Shown here: positions 8,764-17,390 of the stretch, in pieces
Layout of the letters: every line of letters starts with the position of its first letter
Position numbering within the stretch: the first letter of the stretch is position 1
From: Thalassobius sp049116315
GTDB taxonomy: Bacteria > Pseudomonadota > Alphaproteobacteria > Rhodobacterales > Rhodobacteraceae
DNA length: 64,000 nucleotides
Direction of reading: 5' to 3'
NCBI GenBank assembly: GCA_049116315.1
Contig: JAGDZD010000001.1
Coordinates: forward strand, 248,001-312,000
Translations under genes and position numbers: made by a program
Notes under the pieces: model-generated
The model's input: the letters and a program-made list of their open reading frames with translations, nothing else
What the model was told of the DNA's origin: nothing
The model's database searches: none

Positions 8764-10149
8764 ATGACGCCACGCTTTGCTCAAACTTCTGATGCTCCTT
8801 TACCGCTCTATTTGGTCGACAAATTGGGCCTGCAGGATTGGATCGATGCGCAGCCTGCACGGGTTCAGGCCTGGGTCCGTGGTTCGGGCTTTAAGCCTTC
8901 CATCGGCAAAAGCCTTTTGATTCCGGGGGCCAATGGCACGCCCGAAAGTGTGATTGTCGGATATGGCACCGTCAAACAGCGCAAGCACGGCCGTTTTCAT
9001 CTTGCCGCAGCGGTGCCGGGCCTTCCCGAAGGCGCGTATCAAATTGAATCTGGCCTGCCAGAAGAAAAGGCAGAAGAAGAGGCTTTGGGCTGGCTACTGA
9101 CCTCCTATGCCTTTGATCGCTATGCCCCTGCCAAAGGGGCGGCGGCGCGCTTGGTGGTGCCTGAAGGCGTGGATGGCGCAAAGCTTGAAATCATCGCCGC
9201 GGGTGAATTCCTGACCCGTGATCTGATCAACACGCCGACCAGTGACATGGGCCCTGAAGATCTGGAAAAGGCCTGCGCCGATCTGGCAAAACAACACGAC
9301 GCTTCGATTTCGGTGATCACTGGCGATGACCTGCTAGAGCATAACTTTCCGATGATCCACGCCGTGGGACGCGCGAGTGCCCAAGCGCCGCGTCTGGTGG
9401 ACATCCGTCATGGGTCCAAAGGTCCCAAACTGACGCTGGTTGGCAAAGGGGTGTGTTTTGATACCGGTGGCTTGAACCTGAAACCGGGGGCAAGCATGGG
9501 GCTGATGAAAAAGGACATGGGCGGTGCGGCAACGGTTCTGGGTCTGGCGCATATGATTATGGCGCTTGGCTTGCCGGTGCGCTTGCGCGTTTTGATTCCT
9601 GCCGTTGAAAACTCTGTGTCAGGGAACTCATTCCGGCCCCAAGACATCCTGAATTCACGCAAAGGCCTGACGGTTGAAATCAACAACACCGACGCCGAAG
9701 GGCGTCTCGTTCTGGCCGATGCCTTGGCGTATGGTGCCGAAGACAAGCCCGACTTGATGCTGTCGATGGCCACGCTTACAGGCGCGGCACGTGTCGCGGT
9801 TGGTGCGGATATCGCGCCGTTTTTCACCGATGACGACGAAATCGCCAATACATTGTCCCGCTTTTCCCAGAAGGTTGCTGACCCGGTTTGGCGTTTGCCG
9901 TTTTGGGAGCCATACGAACCTCAGATCGAGCCGGGAATTGCGGATTTGGACAATGCGCCGAAAGGCGGGTTTGGCGGTGCCATCACCGCAGCCCTGTTCT
10001 TGCGTCGATTTGCCGGTAGCGGCGTGCGCTACACGCATTTTGATGTCTATGGGTGGCGTCCCAGCCCGGAACCGGCCCGCACCAAAGGGGGTGTCGGCAT
10101 GGGCGCACGCGCATTGCTCGCGTCTTTGCCCAAAATTCTGGGGCTCTGA
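8764..10149 (+). CDS. Leucyl aminopeptidase family protein (M17)
   Basis: 461 residues. It is a cytoplasmic two-metal aminopeptidase releasing N-terminal residues from peptides. The M17 signature NTDAEGR is at residues 308-314. The catalytic lysine segment VGKGVCFDTGGLNLKP and the metal-site MKKDMGGAA lie before it. The N-terminal domain (1-150) is of the shorter PepA/PepB-like kind. It is followed 3 bases later by an NlpC/P60 peptidase gene, a pairing that suggests joint processing of peptidoglycan peptides or general peptide turnover. Confidence 0.92.
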   Translation: MTPRFAQTSDAPLPLYLVDKLGLQDWIDAQPARVQAWVRGSGFKPSIGKSLLIPGANGTPESVIVGYGTVKQRKHGRFHLAAAVPGLPEGAYQIESGLPEEKAEEEALGWLLTSYAFDRYAPAKGAAARLVVPEGVDGAKLEIIAAGEFLTRDLINTPTSDMGPEDLEKACADLAKQHDASISVITGDDLLEHNFPMIHAVGRASAQAPRLVDIRHGSKGPKLTLVGKGVCFDTGGLNLKPGASMGLMKKDMGGAATVLGLAHMIMALGLPVRLRVLIPAVENSVSGNSFRPQDILNSRKGLTVEINNTDAEGRLVLADALAYGAEDKPDLMLSMATLTGAARVAVGADIAPFFTDDDEIANTLSRFSQKVADPVWRLPFWEPYEPQIEPGIADLDNAPKGGFGGAITAALFLRRFAGSGVRYTHFDVYGWRPSPEPARTKGGVGMGARALLASLPKILGL

Positions 10150-10152
10150 ACC

Positions 10153-10995
10153 TTGGACCGCCGCATAACCCCAGCCAACACCCGCGTGGCGGCGGAAACC
10201 TTGCGTGGTCTGGTGGAGGCCCCTCTTTATGTCGAGGGGGAAACGCGGTCAGTTGCCCGGTCTTTGGTGGATCTTCTTTCGGCGCCTCATGGACGCCGAG
10301 AGCGCCAATTGGTGATGGGCGAACGCATCAAGCGCTATGAAAAACGCGAAGGGTGGGCCTTTGTGCAATGCGAAAGAGATGGCTATGTAGGTTACCTTCA
10401 GCATGCCGAACTCGAAGACCGCCGTCTCCCGACACATAAGGTCACGGCCTGCAGCTCGCATATCTATTCGGAACCCGACTTCAAATCTCCGGAACGTATG
10501 CCGCTTAGCATCGGCAGTCGTTTGCGGGCGACTGGTGTCGAGGACCGGTTTCTGGTCTTGGCCGAAGGCTATGTTCCCTTGGCGCATGTTGTTGCCGATG
10601 ATGTCTTGGAAACCGACATCATCCGAGCGGCCGCGCGCTATCAAAACGTGCCTTACCTGTGGGGTGGAAACAGCATCTGGGGGATCGACTGTTCGGGCTT
10701 GGTGCAGGCCGCGTGCATCGCCTGTGGGCTTGAGTGTCCGGGGGACAGTGATCTGCAAGAGCAAGAGTTGGGACGTCACCTCCCGAAGGGGACGCCTCCG
10801 CGCAAAGGTGATTTACTGTTTTGGAAAGGCCATGTGGCGCTGGTGGCTGGGCGGGGCAAAATCCTGCACGCAAACGCCCATTCAATGACGGTGACCTACG
10901 AAGATCTTGAGGCTGCGGTTGATCGCATTCAGGCGCAGGGCGACGGTGCGGTGACCGCGCACAAACGTCTGCCGCGATTGCGTCCCGCAAAATAG
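10153..10995 (+). CDS. NlpC/P60 family cysteine peptidase with SH3-like domains
   Basis: 280 residues from a TTG start 3 bases after the aminopeptidase stop; the N-terminus DRRITPAN is that usually seen in alphaproteobacterial homologues, which supports TTG. Two SH3-like segments (about 25-85 and 97-150) precede the catalytic domain. The NlpC/P60 triad is visible: Cys180 in GIDCSGLV, His227 in KGHVALV and the polar third residue in HANAH (239-243). The family cleaves gamma-D-glutamyl-diamino acid bonds of cell-wall peptides. No signal peptide is seen, so it probably recycles muropeptides in the cytoplasm with the coupled aminopeptidase. Confidence 0.9.
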   Translation: MDRRITPANTRVAAETLRGLVEAPLYVEGETRSVARSLVDLLSAPHGRRERQLVMGERIKRYEKREGWAFVQCERDGYVGYLQHAELEDRRLPTHKVTACSSHIYSEPDFKSPERMPLSIGSRLRATGVEDRFLVLAEGYVPLAHVVADDVLETDIIRAAARYQNVPYLWGGNSIWGIDCSGLVQAACIACGLECPGDSDLQEQELGRHLPKGTPPRKGDLLFWKGHVALVAGRGKILHANAHSMTVTYEDLEAAVDRIQAQGDGAVTAHKRLPRLRPAK

Positions 10996-11001
10996 CGATA
11001 C

Positions 11002-11346
11002 TCAGTCGACGATCCGGATCAATTTGCGTTCTAGCACGTAAAGGACCGTTTTCAGGTCATGCCCACGCTTAAGCACCTGACCATCAATACCGATCACGGC
11101 ATAAAGCCCTTGTTTTTGACGCAACTTGGGACGTTTTTCGATCCGATAGATCGGATTTTCCGCCGTGCGCTTAAAGACTGAAAATACCGCGACCTCGCGC
11201 AGGCATGAAATGCCATAGTCGCGCCACTCTCCGGCGGCGACCATGCGGCCATAGAGGCCCATGATGACACCCAATTCGGTACGGTGGAACGACACTTGCT
11301 CACCAATAGGAGAGCTTGGAAACGAGGATGTTGTTTGAAAGGCCAT
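11002..11346 (-). CDS. DUF2794 domain-containing protein
   Basis: 114 residues. The core HRTELGVIMGLYGRMVAAGEWRDYGI followed by FKRTAENPIYRIEKRPKLR identifies DUF2794, a small basic protein family of alphaproteobacteria without known function. It is convergent with the NlpC/P60 gene (6-bp gap) and divergent from the cytochrome c' gene. No catalytic motif or signal peptide is seen. Confidence 0.85.
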   Translation of the reverse strand: MAFQTTSSFPSSPIGEQVSFHRTELGVIMGLYGRMVAAGEWRDYGISCLREVAVFSVFKRTAENPIYRIEKRPKLRQKQGLYAVIGIDGQVLKRGHDLKTVLYVLERKLIRIVD

Positions 11347-11502
11347 GCCAAAAGGTTGCGTCTTTTGGCGCAGAGATCAAGCGAATTGCGATAATCATTT
11401 CGTGCCGGCGTAATGTTGCGGATTGTCGAGTGCTGAGAGGGAAGGGGCTTGCGCTCAATTCGTTCCTTGGCTCAACTGCTGGCAGCAAACGAGGGAAACG
11501 CA

Positions 11503-11940
11503 ATGAATTTCAAAGCTAAAATTTTGACAACTTTCGCAGGATTAGCTGTCGCGAGCGCGGCCATGGCGCATGACGGTGTCAAAGATCCAACGGTTCAGGC
11601 GCGTATGCATCTGATGGAAGAGGTAAAGAACGCAACCGGTGTGTTGGGTGGCATGGCCAAAGGGTCGATCTCTTTTGACGCGGCCCAAGCAAAATCAGCC
11701 GCAGATAGCCTTGCGGCTTCGGCAGCGGCAATCCCCGCCGCGTTTGAGGTCGAGGCCACAGATCCCGCAAGCGAGTCCTTGCCTGTGATCTGGACCGATT
11801 TTGCGGGCTTTAGCGACAAAGCCATGGCGCTGCAAGCCGCAGCAGAGGCTGTGGATACGTCGTCGCTGGACGGTGTGCGCGCCGGAATGCAGGCGGTTGG
11901 CCGAAGCTGTGGCGGGTGCCACAAGACCTACCGTAAGTAA
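11503..11940 (+). CDS. Cytochrome c' family (class II) periplasmic cytochrome
   Basis: 145 residues from ATG 11503, preceded by GAGGGAAACG. A Sec signal peptide (1-22, cleaved after AMA) exports it. The mature part is a four-helix bundle with a single C-terminal haem-binding CGGCH at residues 136-140, followed only by KTYRK, the diagnostic layout of cytochromes c' and c-556. The family binds NO or acts as a small electron carrier. It stands alone, divergent from the DUF2794 gene across about 155 bp. Confidence 0.92.
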   Translation: MNFKAKILTTFAGLAVASAAMAHDGVKDPTVQARMHLMEEVKNATGVLGGMAKGSISFDAAQAKSAADSLAASAAAIPAAFEVEATDPASESLPVIWTDFAGFSDKAMALQAAAEAVDTSSLDGVRAGMQAVGRSCGGCHKTYRK

Positions 11941-12360
11941 CGCGCATCGCGGCGTTGCTTGTGAAAACAACATCGCAATCATCTTGGCATTTGGTTTGAG
12001 GTGATTGCGACACGGATCTACGCGCAAGATCCGACGATCCTACAGCGTGGATCAACCCTGTCTCAGGACACTGAAAGACTGTCCGTTTTCTCCCTCGCTT
12101 GACCTAAGGGCAGGCAAGAGAGGGGTGAGCCGGTGATTCCAGATGAAATAGATTTGAACAATTCGACTTGAAGGTGCGACATAAAATTACAAATTTGCCC
12201 ATTTTGGCAAGGTAATTTGCAAAAAAATATCCAGATTTATTCGACGTTTGTAACAAATTTATACAAATTGGATTGACAGTTTACAAATTGTGCAGCCTTA
12301 TTCCCCCAACTCCCGGCGAGACAATCTGGACCGTCGGTGAGGGACATGGGAGGAAAAATT
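11941..12360 (+). promoter_or_regulatory. Upstream region of the TRAP operon with phased ACAAATT repeats and promoter
   Basis: 420 bp without a supported gene. ACAAATT occurs at 12189, 12253, 12263 and 12283; the last three are 10 and 20 bp apart, on one face of the helix. A -35 TTGACA is at 12273-12278 and a -10-like CTTATT at 12297-12302 (18-bp spacer), so the repeats flank and overlap the promoter. An extended match to this repeat lies upstream of the SDR gene at 16383-16399. The ribosome-binding site GGGAGGA precedes ATG 12361. The part 11941-12180 shows nothing I can name. Confidence 0.6.
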
Positions 12361-13356
12361 ATGTCGTCTTACACATCAATGTTTAAACTTGTTCTTGGGG
12401 CCGTTTGTGCCACTGCCGTCACTGTTGGTTCAGCCACTGCCGCTGACGTTACCCTGCGTGGGGCCAGCATGTTCGATGAAGAGCACGCCTATACAAAAAC
12501 TCTGCGTGAGTTCGAAAAAATTGTTGCTGCCAACTATGGTGACGGCGTTGAATTCGACCTGCGCCTGAACGGTGAACTGGGTGACGAAGGCGACTTCGTA
12601 ACCTTCCTGCAGCAAGGTGTTGCGATTGACTATGCAATCATGGCCCCATCCAACATGGCTGTTTTTGCACCGTCGATCCCTCTGATGGACATGCCGTTCT
12701 TGTTCCGCGATCTGGAGCACTGGGACAACGCATTGGCCAGCGGTGTTATGGCCCCACTGGAAGAAGAGCTGTTGGCAAAAGCTGACATCAAAGTCATCGG
12801 TTATGCAGGCGGCGGCGTTCGCAACCTGGCATCTGCTGCTCCAATCGCGGGCATGGATGAGCTGACTGGTCACAAAATGCGCGTGATGGGTGCCCCAATT
12901 CAGGCACAAATCTTCTCTGCCATTCAGGCTGCGCCTTCGGCCATCGCTTACAACGAAGTGTATAACGCCATTCAAACTGGTGTGATTGCAGGCTTCGAAA
13001 ACGAAGCGGCTTCGATCCAAAACCTGAAGTTCTACGAAGTTGCACCACACATCACATTGACCAAGCACGCAATCACTGTGCGCCCAATCGTGATGAGCGG
13101 CAAAACTTTCCGCAAACTGCCAGAAGACCTGCAAGCGGCTGTTGTAGCTGCGGGTAAAGAAGCTGGCGCCTTTGGTCGTAACCTGGAAAGCACCCAAGAC
13201 GGTGAAAAAATGCAGGAAATGATCGACGCAGGTCAGGTCTTCGTTCAGGAATTTGCTGGCCGTGAAAAGCTGCTGGACATGGTTGTGCCTGTACAGGACG
13301 CCTATGCCGCTGAGCTGGGTGCGACTGCATTGCTGGAAGCAATCCGCGCTAAATAA
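12361..13356 (+). CDS. dctP: TRAP transporter substrate-binding protein (DctP family)
   Basis: 331 residues from ATG 12361, chosen for the GGGAGGA ribosome-binding site; an in-frame upstream ATG at 12337 has none. The signal peptide ends at about residue 27 (SATAADVT). The mature protein has DctP features, including the conserved arginine segment GVRNLAS and KMRVMGAPIQAQIF, with the Arg expected to bind a carboxylate. Codon use is strongly biased (GTT, GGT, CTG, CGT), as for abundant binding proteins. Its ligand is an organic or sugar acid; the SDR gene under a related promoter element suggests a hydroxy acid. A stable hairpin follows the gene. Confidence 0.92.
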   Translation: MSSYTSMFKLVLGAVCATAVTVGSATAADVTLRGASMFDEEHAYTKTLREFEKIVAANYGDGVEFDLRLNGELGDEGDFVTFLQQGVAIDYAIMAPSNMAVFAPSIPLMDMPFLFRDLEHWDNALASGVMAPLEEELLAKADIKVIGYAGGGVRNLASAAPIAGMDELTGHKMRVMGAPIQAQIFSAIQAAPSAIAYNEVYNAIQTGVIAGFENEAASIQNLKFYEVAPHITLTKHAITVRPIVMSGKTFRKLPEDLQAAVVAAGKEAGAFGRNLESTQDGEKMQEMIDAGQVFVQEFAGREKLLDMVVPVQDAYAAELGATALLEAIRAK

Positions 13357-13378
13357 GCGACTACCCTAAAACCACATA

Positions 13379-13406
13379 GCCATCGGCATGATCACATGCC
13401 GGTGGC
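13379..13406 (+). promoter_or_regulatory. Intercistronic hairpin between dctP and dctQ
   Basis: GCCATCGGCATG (13379-13390) and CATGCCGGTGGC (13395-13406) form a 12-bp stem with one G-T pair and loop ATCA. There is no T tract. It probably protects the 3' end of the dctP message or partly terminates, giving more binding protein than permease. Confidence 0.65.
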
Positions 13407-13431
13407 CATTCCTATCTGAATTGCGGGTCTA

Positions 13432-13926
13432 ATGTTCAAAAATTTCTTAGAAATGCTCTGCAACGGGCTTCGGGTTTTGCTGGGATGTCTTGTGGCATCA
13501 TTGGCAGTGCCGGTCACGATGCAGGTGCTTGCACGATACACTGGCATCATCCCAGTTTATCTTTGGACAGAAGAGCTGGCGACCTTCCTGTTTGTTTGGG
13601 TTGTCATGATCGGCGCAATGATCGCTGTCTGGGACGGCAGCCACTTTGACGTGCGGGTCATGCCGGATGCACGCTCCCCGCTTGGTAAGCTCCTTCAGGA
13701 CGGAATCGTATTGGTGATGATCACGGCCTTTGCCTTGATTTTTGCCTGGTACGGCATCGAATACGCTGAATTCGGCGCCAAACAAAATTCGGTTATGATG
13801 CGTGCTAACATGTTGATTACCTTCGTTTCGGTTCCCATCACCGGGGTGATTTGGACCCTTTTCGCCGGCTATCGTTTGTTCGATGCCGTGGCGACCTATC
13901 GCACTACAAAGAAAGTCTCAGCATGA
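13432..13926 (+). CDS. dctQ: TRAP transporter small permease (DctQ family)
   Basis: 164 residues with four membrane segments. The DctQ signature lies around WTEELATFLFVWVVMIGAM, with ISVxDGSHFDV-like AVWDGSHFDVRVMPD after it. It is the small membrane subunit that scaffolds the large permease of a secondary, ion-driven importer. Its stop overlaps the dctM start as ATGA. Confidence 0.92.
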   Translation: MFKNFLEMLCNGLRVLLGCLVASLAVPVTMQVLARYTGIIPVYLWTEELATFLFVWVVMIGAMIAVWDGSHFDVRVMPDARSPLGKLLQDGIVLVMITAFALIFAWYGIEYAEFGAKQNSVMMRANMLITFVSVPITGVIWTLFAGYRLFDAVATYRTTKKVSA

Positions 13927-15233
13927 TTGTCTCAACTGGCCTGGCCTGCGCCATCCTCGTGGGCGGCTTTATTCTCCTCGTGCTGCTGCGCATTCCGGTG
14001 GCGTTTGCGCTTGGGATCGCAACGATCCCGGTTGTTCTGCTTGATCTGCGACTGACGCCGTTCATCGTATTGGATCGCATGTTCCAATCTTATAATTCTT
14101 TCATCCTTTTGGCGGTGCCCTTCTTCTTGCTGGCGGCCAACTTGATGAACTCGGGCAAAATCACCGACAAATTGATTGACCTTGCGCGGGTGCTGACCGG
14201 CTGGATGCCCGGCGGTCTGGGCCACGTGAACGTTGCCGTTTCGATGCTGTTTGCCGGGATCTCGGGATCCTCAACGGCGGATGCCGCTGGGTGCGGCAAA
14301 ATCCTGATCCCCGCCATGGTCAAAGAAGGCTACGACACCCGCTTTGCCATCGCCATCACAGCCTGTTCGTCGGTGATGGGCGTGATTATTCCGCCCAGCA
14401 TCTTGATGATTGTCTGGGGCGGCGTGATGCAAACCTCTGTTGGGGCTTTGTTCCTCGCAGGTGCCACCCCCGGTCTGATGATCGGCTTGGCGCTGATGGC
14501 GACCGTTTATGGCTACGCCAAAGTCTATGGCTACCCCATCATCGGCAAACCGTCTGTGCGCGAAATCTTTGACGCATTCCGCGGCTCTTTCCTTGCGATG
14601 CTGACACCCGTCTTTGTTGTTGGCGGCATTGTTGGCGGCATCGTGACCCCAACCGAAAGCGCGATCATCGCGGCGGGATATTCACTGATCCTTGGCATGT
14701 TTGTGTACCGCACTGTGACGATCAAGGATCTGGGCCATATCTTTTATGACACCGGCCGTTTTGCATCGATTTCTCTGTTTGCCATTGGGACCGCCTCGGC
14801 GTTTGGATGGCTGCTGGCCTTCTTTAACGTGCCACGTCTGATCGTTGATGCGATGACCAGCCTCGAGTTTGGGGTGTTTGGAACAGCGATGGTCATTGCC
14901 TTCTTGTTCCTGTTCTTTGGTCTGTTCATCGACGCCATTCCAACGATCATCATCTTGGGAACGGTGCTGCTTCCGGTGGCCACTGCGGCTGAAATTCACC
15001 CGGTTGTGTTTGCCATCATCGGCATCATCTCGTTGGCATTTGGTCTTGTAACCCCGCCTTATGGTTTGTGTTTGCTGATATCAGCGGCCATTGGCGGGAT
15101 GAATGTGGTGCAAGTGATGCGTGACGTTGCGATCATCCTGTTCCCAATGTTGCTGATCCTGTTGCTAATCATCTTGTTCCCTGAAATTTCACTGTGGCTG
15201 CCCAAGTGGGTCATGCCGCAAACCTTCAAATAG
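13923..15233 (+). CDS. dctM: TRAP transporter large permease (DctM family)
   Basis: 436 residues from ATG 13923, which overlaps the dctQ stop by 4 bp. It has about 12 hydrophobic segments. The DctM family marks GISGSSTADAAGCGKILIPAM and IIPPSILMIVWG are visible. It forms the substrate channel of the TRAP importer with DctQ and takes substrate from DctP, driven by a sodium or proton gradient. Confidence 0.94.
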   Translation: MIVSTGLACAILVGGFILLVLLRIPVAFALGIATIPVVLLDLRLTPFIVLDRMFQSYNSFILLAVPFFLLAANLMNSGKITDKLIDLARVLTGWMPGGLGHVNVAVSMLFAGISGSSTADAAGCGKILIPAMVKEGYDTRFAIAITACSSVMGVIIPPSILMIVWGGVMQTSVGALFLAGATPGLMIGLALMATVYGYAKVYGYPIIGKPSVREIFDAFRGSFLAMLTPVFVVGGIVGGIVTPTESAIIAAGYSLILGMFVYRTVTIKDLGHIFYDTGRFASISLFAIGTASAFGWLLAFFNVPRLIVDAMTSLEFGVFGTAMVIAFLFLFFGLFIDAIPTIIILGTVLLPVATAAEIHPVVFAIIGIISLAFGLVTPPYGLCLLISAAIGGMNVVQVMRDVAIILFPMLLILLLIILFPEISLWLPKWVMPQTFK

Positions 15234-15247
15234 GTGGAAAAACCCGG

Positions 15248-15358
15248 ATGAATACCCTTGTTCCCTTTGCCGACGATCCGCGCAGCGTGCTGATCTTGCC
15301 GATATGGTGCGGCAAAGGGGGGTGTTTGGATGGGCTTTGCAAAGGGGGGGAGCGATGA
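15248..15358 (+). CDS. Possible 36-residue small ORF coupled to the GntR gene
   Basis: An ATG at 15248 opens a 36-codon frame (MNTLVPFADDPRSVLILPIW at its start) that ends TGA at 15356-15358, overlapping the ATG of the regulator as ATGA. The ribosome-binding site upstream is weak. It could be a translated leader of the regulator gene or chance. No similarity is recognised. Confidence 0.25.
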   Translation: MNTLVPFADDPRSVLILPIWCGKGGCLDGLCKGGER

Positions 15359-16089
15359 ACCGAGCAGGTACATCATCAGCGAAGATGACACGGGACACTG
15401 GGGATCGCACCCTGTCCAACCATATCTACGACAGCGTGTTGCAAATGATCGTTGGCGGCGAGTTTCCGGTGGGGGGCAAATTGCCCACCGAACATGCGCT
15501 CAGTGAAAAACTGCAAGTGTCGCGGCCGGTTCTGCGCCAAGCGCTGAAGCAGCTGCGCGAAGATGGCGTGATCGTGTCACGGCAAGGATCTGGATCGTTT
15601 GTGCAGCGCAGCCCCGAAGAGGCCGTGTTGGATTTTGCACCGGTGGGTTCGATCGCGGATATCCAGCGCACCTTTGAATTTCGCGCGGCCATCGAAGGCG
15701 AAGCCGCCTTTCTGGCTGCCAGCCGCCGCACCGAAGATAACATCGCGCAACTCAGGGCCTCGTTGGAGGAGCTGGAACGATGTGTGCAAGACGGTGAATT
15801 GGGCGTTGAGGCAGACGAAAGTTTCCATGGCGCTGTGTGCGTGGCTTCGGACAACCAGTATTTCTTAGCAGCGCGTATTTCGATGAAATCCAACATCCTG
15901 ACTGGGATGAATTTGACGCGGAACCTGTCGCTGGCCAAGCCACAGACACGGACGCATCTGGTGCAGCAGGAACATTTTGCGATCTTTGATGCCATCGTTG
16001 CGCAAGACGGAGAGGCGGCGCGTCTGGCGATGCGCACCCATGTGGAAAACGCGCGCAACCGCGTGTTTGAAGGCACGATCATCAGCTGA
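15355..16089 (+). CDS. FadR-subfamily GntR transcriptional regulator
   Basis: 244 residues from ATG 15355, preceded by GGGGGGAG. The N-terminal winged HTH covers LSNHIYDSVLQMIVGGEFPVGGKLPTEHALSEKLQVSRPVLRQALKQLREDGVI. The C-terminal all-helical FCD ligand domain (about 95-235) includes the EADESFHGAV metal or ligand segment and the terminal MRTHVENARNRV. FadR-type regulators usually repress transport and catabolic genes for the acid they sense. Its place directly after the TRAP genes suggests it controls that operon and possibly the SDR gene downstream. Confidence 0.9.
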   Translation: MNRAGTSSAKMTRDTGDRTLSNHIYDSVLQMIVGGEFPVGGKLPTEHALSEKLQVSRPVLRQALKQLREDGVIVSRQGSGSFVQRSPEEAVLDFAPVGSIADIQRTFEFRAAIEGEAAFLAASRRTEDNIAQLRASLEELERCVQDGELGVEADESFHGAVCVASDNQYFLAARISMKSNILTGMNLTRNLSLAKPQTRTHLVQQEHFAIFDAIVAQDGEAARLAMRTHVENARNRVFEGTIIS

Positions 16090-16566
16090 ACCCTCTGGGC
16101 GTGACGGGGCGTCCTCGTTGGTCCAAGTATGGCGTGGCCTAGTGGGGGTCGGCTCTATTTGTAATTAGTTGTAACGAACAGCGCGGGTTGATGCGACGGT
16201 GTTGCGGGTGATTCACTTGGCGATTGCCGGCCAGTTGAGCAAACAAAGCCTCTGGATCAAACGACGCATTCAGAGACATTAGCCTTGTACAATTGAAGTA
16301 TTTTTCCAGACGCCAGAGAATGGAATGCGCCAATATCAGAGGGTTAGGCTGGCCGCATTGAAGGGCAAGCTTCAGGGTCGTAAATTTGTGTATATTTGTA
16401 AAAAGTTGTTGCTTGAACCGCGGCGAGTCGTTATCTCTTGTCCGTCCGTATACGACGCTTGGGTGCTGGAAAATTCCACCCCGCCCGGTGGTTAGACCCT
16501 CCTGTAGTGTCGTGTGCCGTTAGGTGCAGCCTTTGCGCCAATCACTGAACAAACAGGAGAAGATCG
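16090..16566 (+). promoter_or_regulatory. Regulatory region upstream of the SDR gene
   Basis: 477 bp without a supported gene. It holds three operator-like elements. TATTTGT and TAGTTGT lie 10 bp apart at 16156-16172. The palindrome TTGTACAA is at 16285-16292. AATTTGT and TATTTGT lie 10 bp apart at 16383-16399. The last is 15/17 identical to the reverse complement of 12253-12269 before dctP. A possible promoter TTGCTT (16409) - 16 bp - TTATCT (16431) follows. The ribosome-binding site AGGAGA precedes ATG 16567, leaving a leader of more than 100 nt. Confidence 0.55.
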
Positions 16567-17313
16567 ATGGATCTAACCGGTAAAACCGCAATCGTAACTG
16601 GTGGTGGACGTGACATCGGTCGCGCCTGCGTTATGGAACTTGCTGCACGTGGTGCAAACGTTGCCATCAACTATCATGCAAGTTCAGCTGGCGCAGAATC
16701 TGCCGTTGCTGAAATCACTGCTGCGGGTGGCAAAGCCTTTGCTCTGCAGGGCGACCTGACCAAAGAAGAAGACGTTAAAGCGTTGGTCAGCAAAACTGTC
16801 GAAACCTTCGGCAAAGTTGACACATTGATCCACGTAACCGGTGGTATCCTTGCTCGTGTTCCAATGGCAGAAATGACCGTTGAACACTGGAACAACGTGA
16901 TGGCCGTAAACGTGACATCGATGGTTCTGGCGGTACGTGAATGTATCCCACACATGTCTGCAGGGTCTTCTATCGTAGCGTTGGCTTCTCAGGCTGGCCG
17001 TGATGGCGGTGGCCCAGGTGCCTCTGCTTACGGTGCTTCGAAAGGTGCTGTGATGACATTGACACGTGGTTTGGCCAAAGAACTGGGCCCAGACATCCGT
17101 GTGAACTCGTTGTGCCCAGGCATGATCGACACAGATTTCCACAACATCTTCACCAAGCCAGAAGTGCGCAAGCACGTGGCCAACATCACGCCTCTGAAGC
17201 GTGAAGGTACCTCTGAAGATGTTGCCAAGCTGGCCGTCTTCTTGGCCTCTGATGACGCAGCCTTCGTCACCGGCGCCAACGTTGATATCAACGGCGGTAT
17301 GCTCTTCTCGTAA
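16567..17313 (+). CDS. Short-chain dehydrogenase/reductase
   Basis: 248 residues, classical SDR. The NAD(P)-binding TGGGRDIGRA begins near residue 11. The catalytic serine lies in IVALASQAG, with Tyr and Lys in SAYGASKGA. The C-terminal NGGMLF matches the usual SDR end. Codon use is biased like dctP and urtA, which suggests high expression. It has its own promoter region sharing a repeat with the TRAP promoter. Inference: it oxidises the hydroxy or sugar acid imported by the TRAP system. FabG-type fatty acid synthesis is an alternative but less fitting here. The substrate is unknown. Confidence 0.88.
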   Translation: MDLTGKTAIVTGGGRDIGRACVMELAARGANVAINYHASSAGAESAVAEITAAGGKAFALQGDLTKEEDVKALVSKTVETFGKVDTLIHVTGGILARVPMAEMTVEHWNNVMAVNVTSMVLAVRECIPHMSAGSSIVALASQAGRDGGGPGASAYGASKGAVMTLTRGLAKELGPDIRVNSLCPGMIDTDFHNIFTKPEVRKHVANITPLKREGTSEDVAKLAVFLASDDAAFVTGANVDINGGMLFS

Positions 17314-17328
17314 GAGAGATTTTGGGGT

Positions 17329-17350
17329 GGGCGGTCAGCAATGATCGCCC
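17329..17350 (+). terminator. Hairpin with GCAA tetraloop after the SDR gene
   Basis: GGGCGGTCA and TGATCGCCC form a 9-bp stem (one G-T pair) closed by a GCAA (GNRA) loop, 15 bases after the SDR stop. There is no T tract, so it may act in mRNA protection as much as in termination. Confidence 0.5.
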
Positions 17351-17390
17351 GCAACCAGCAACCAAACCCGACAGGCCCTAAGGCGTCAGA

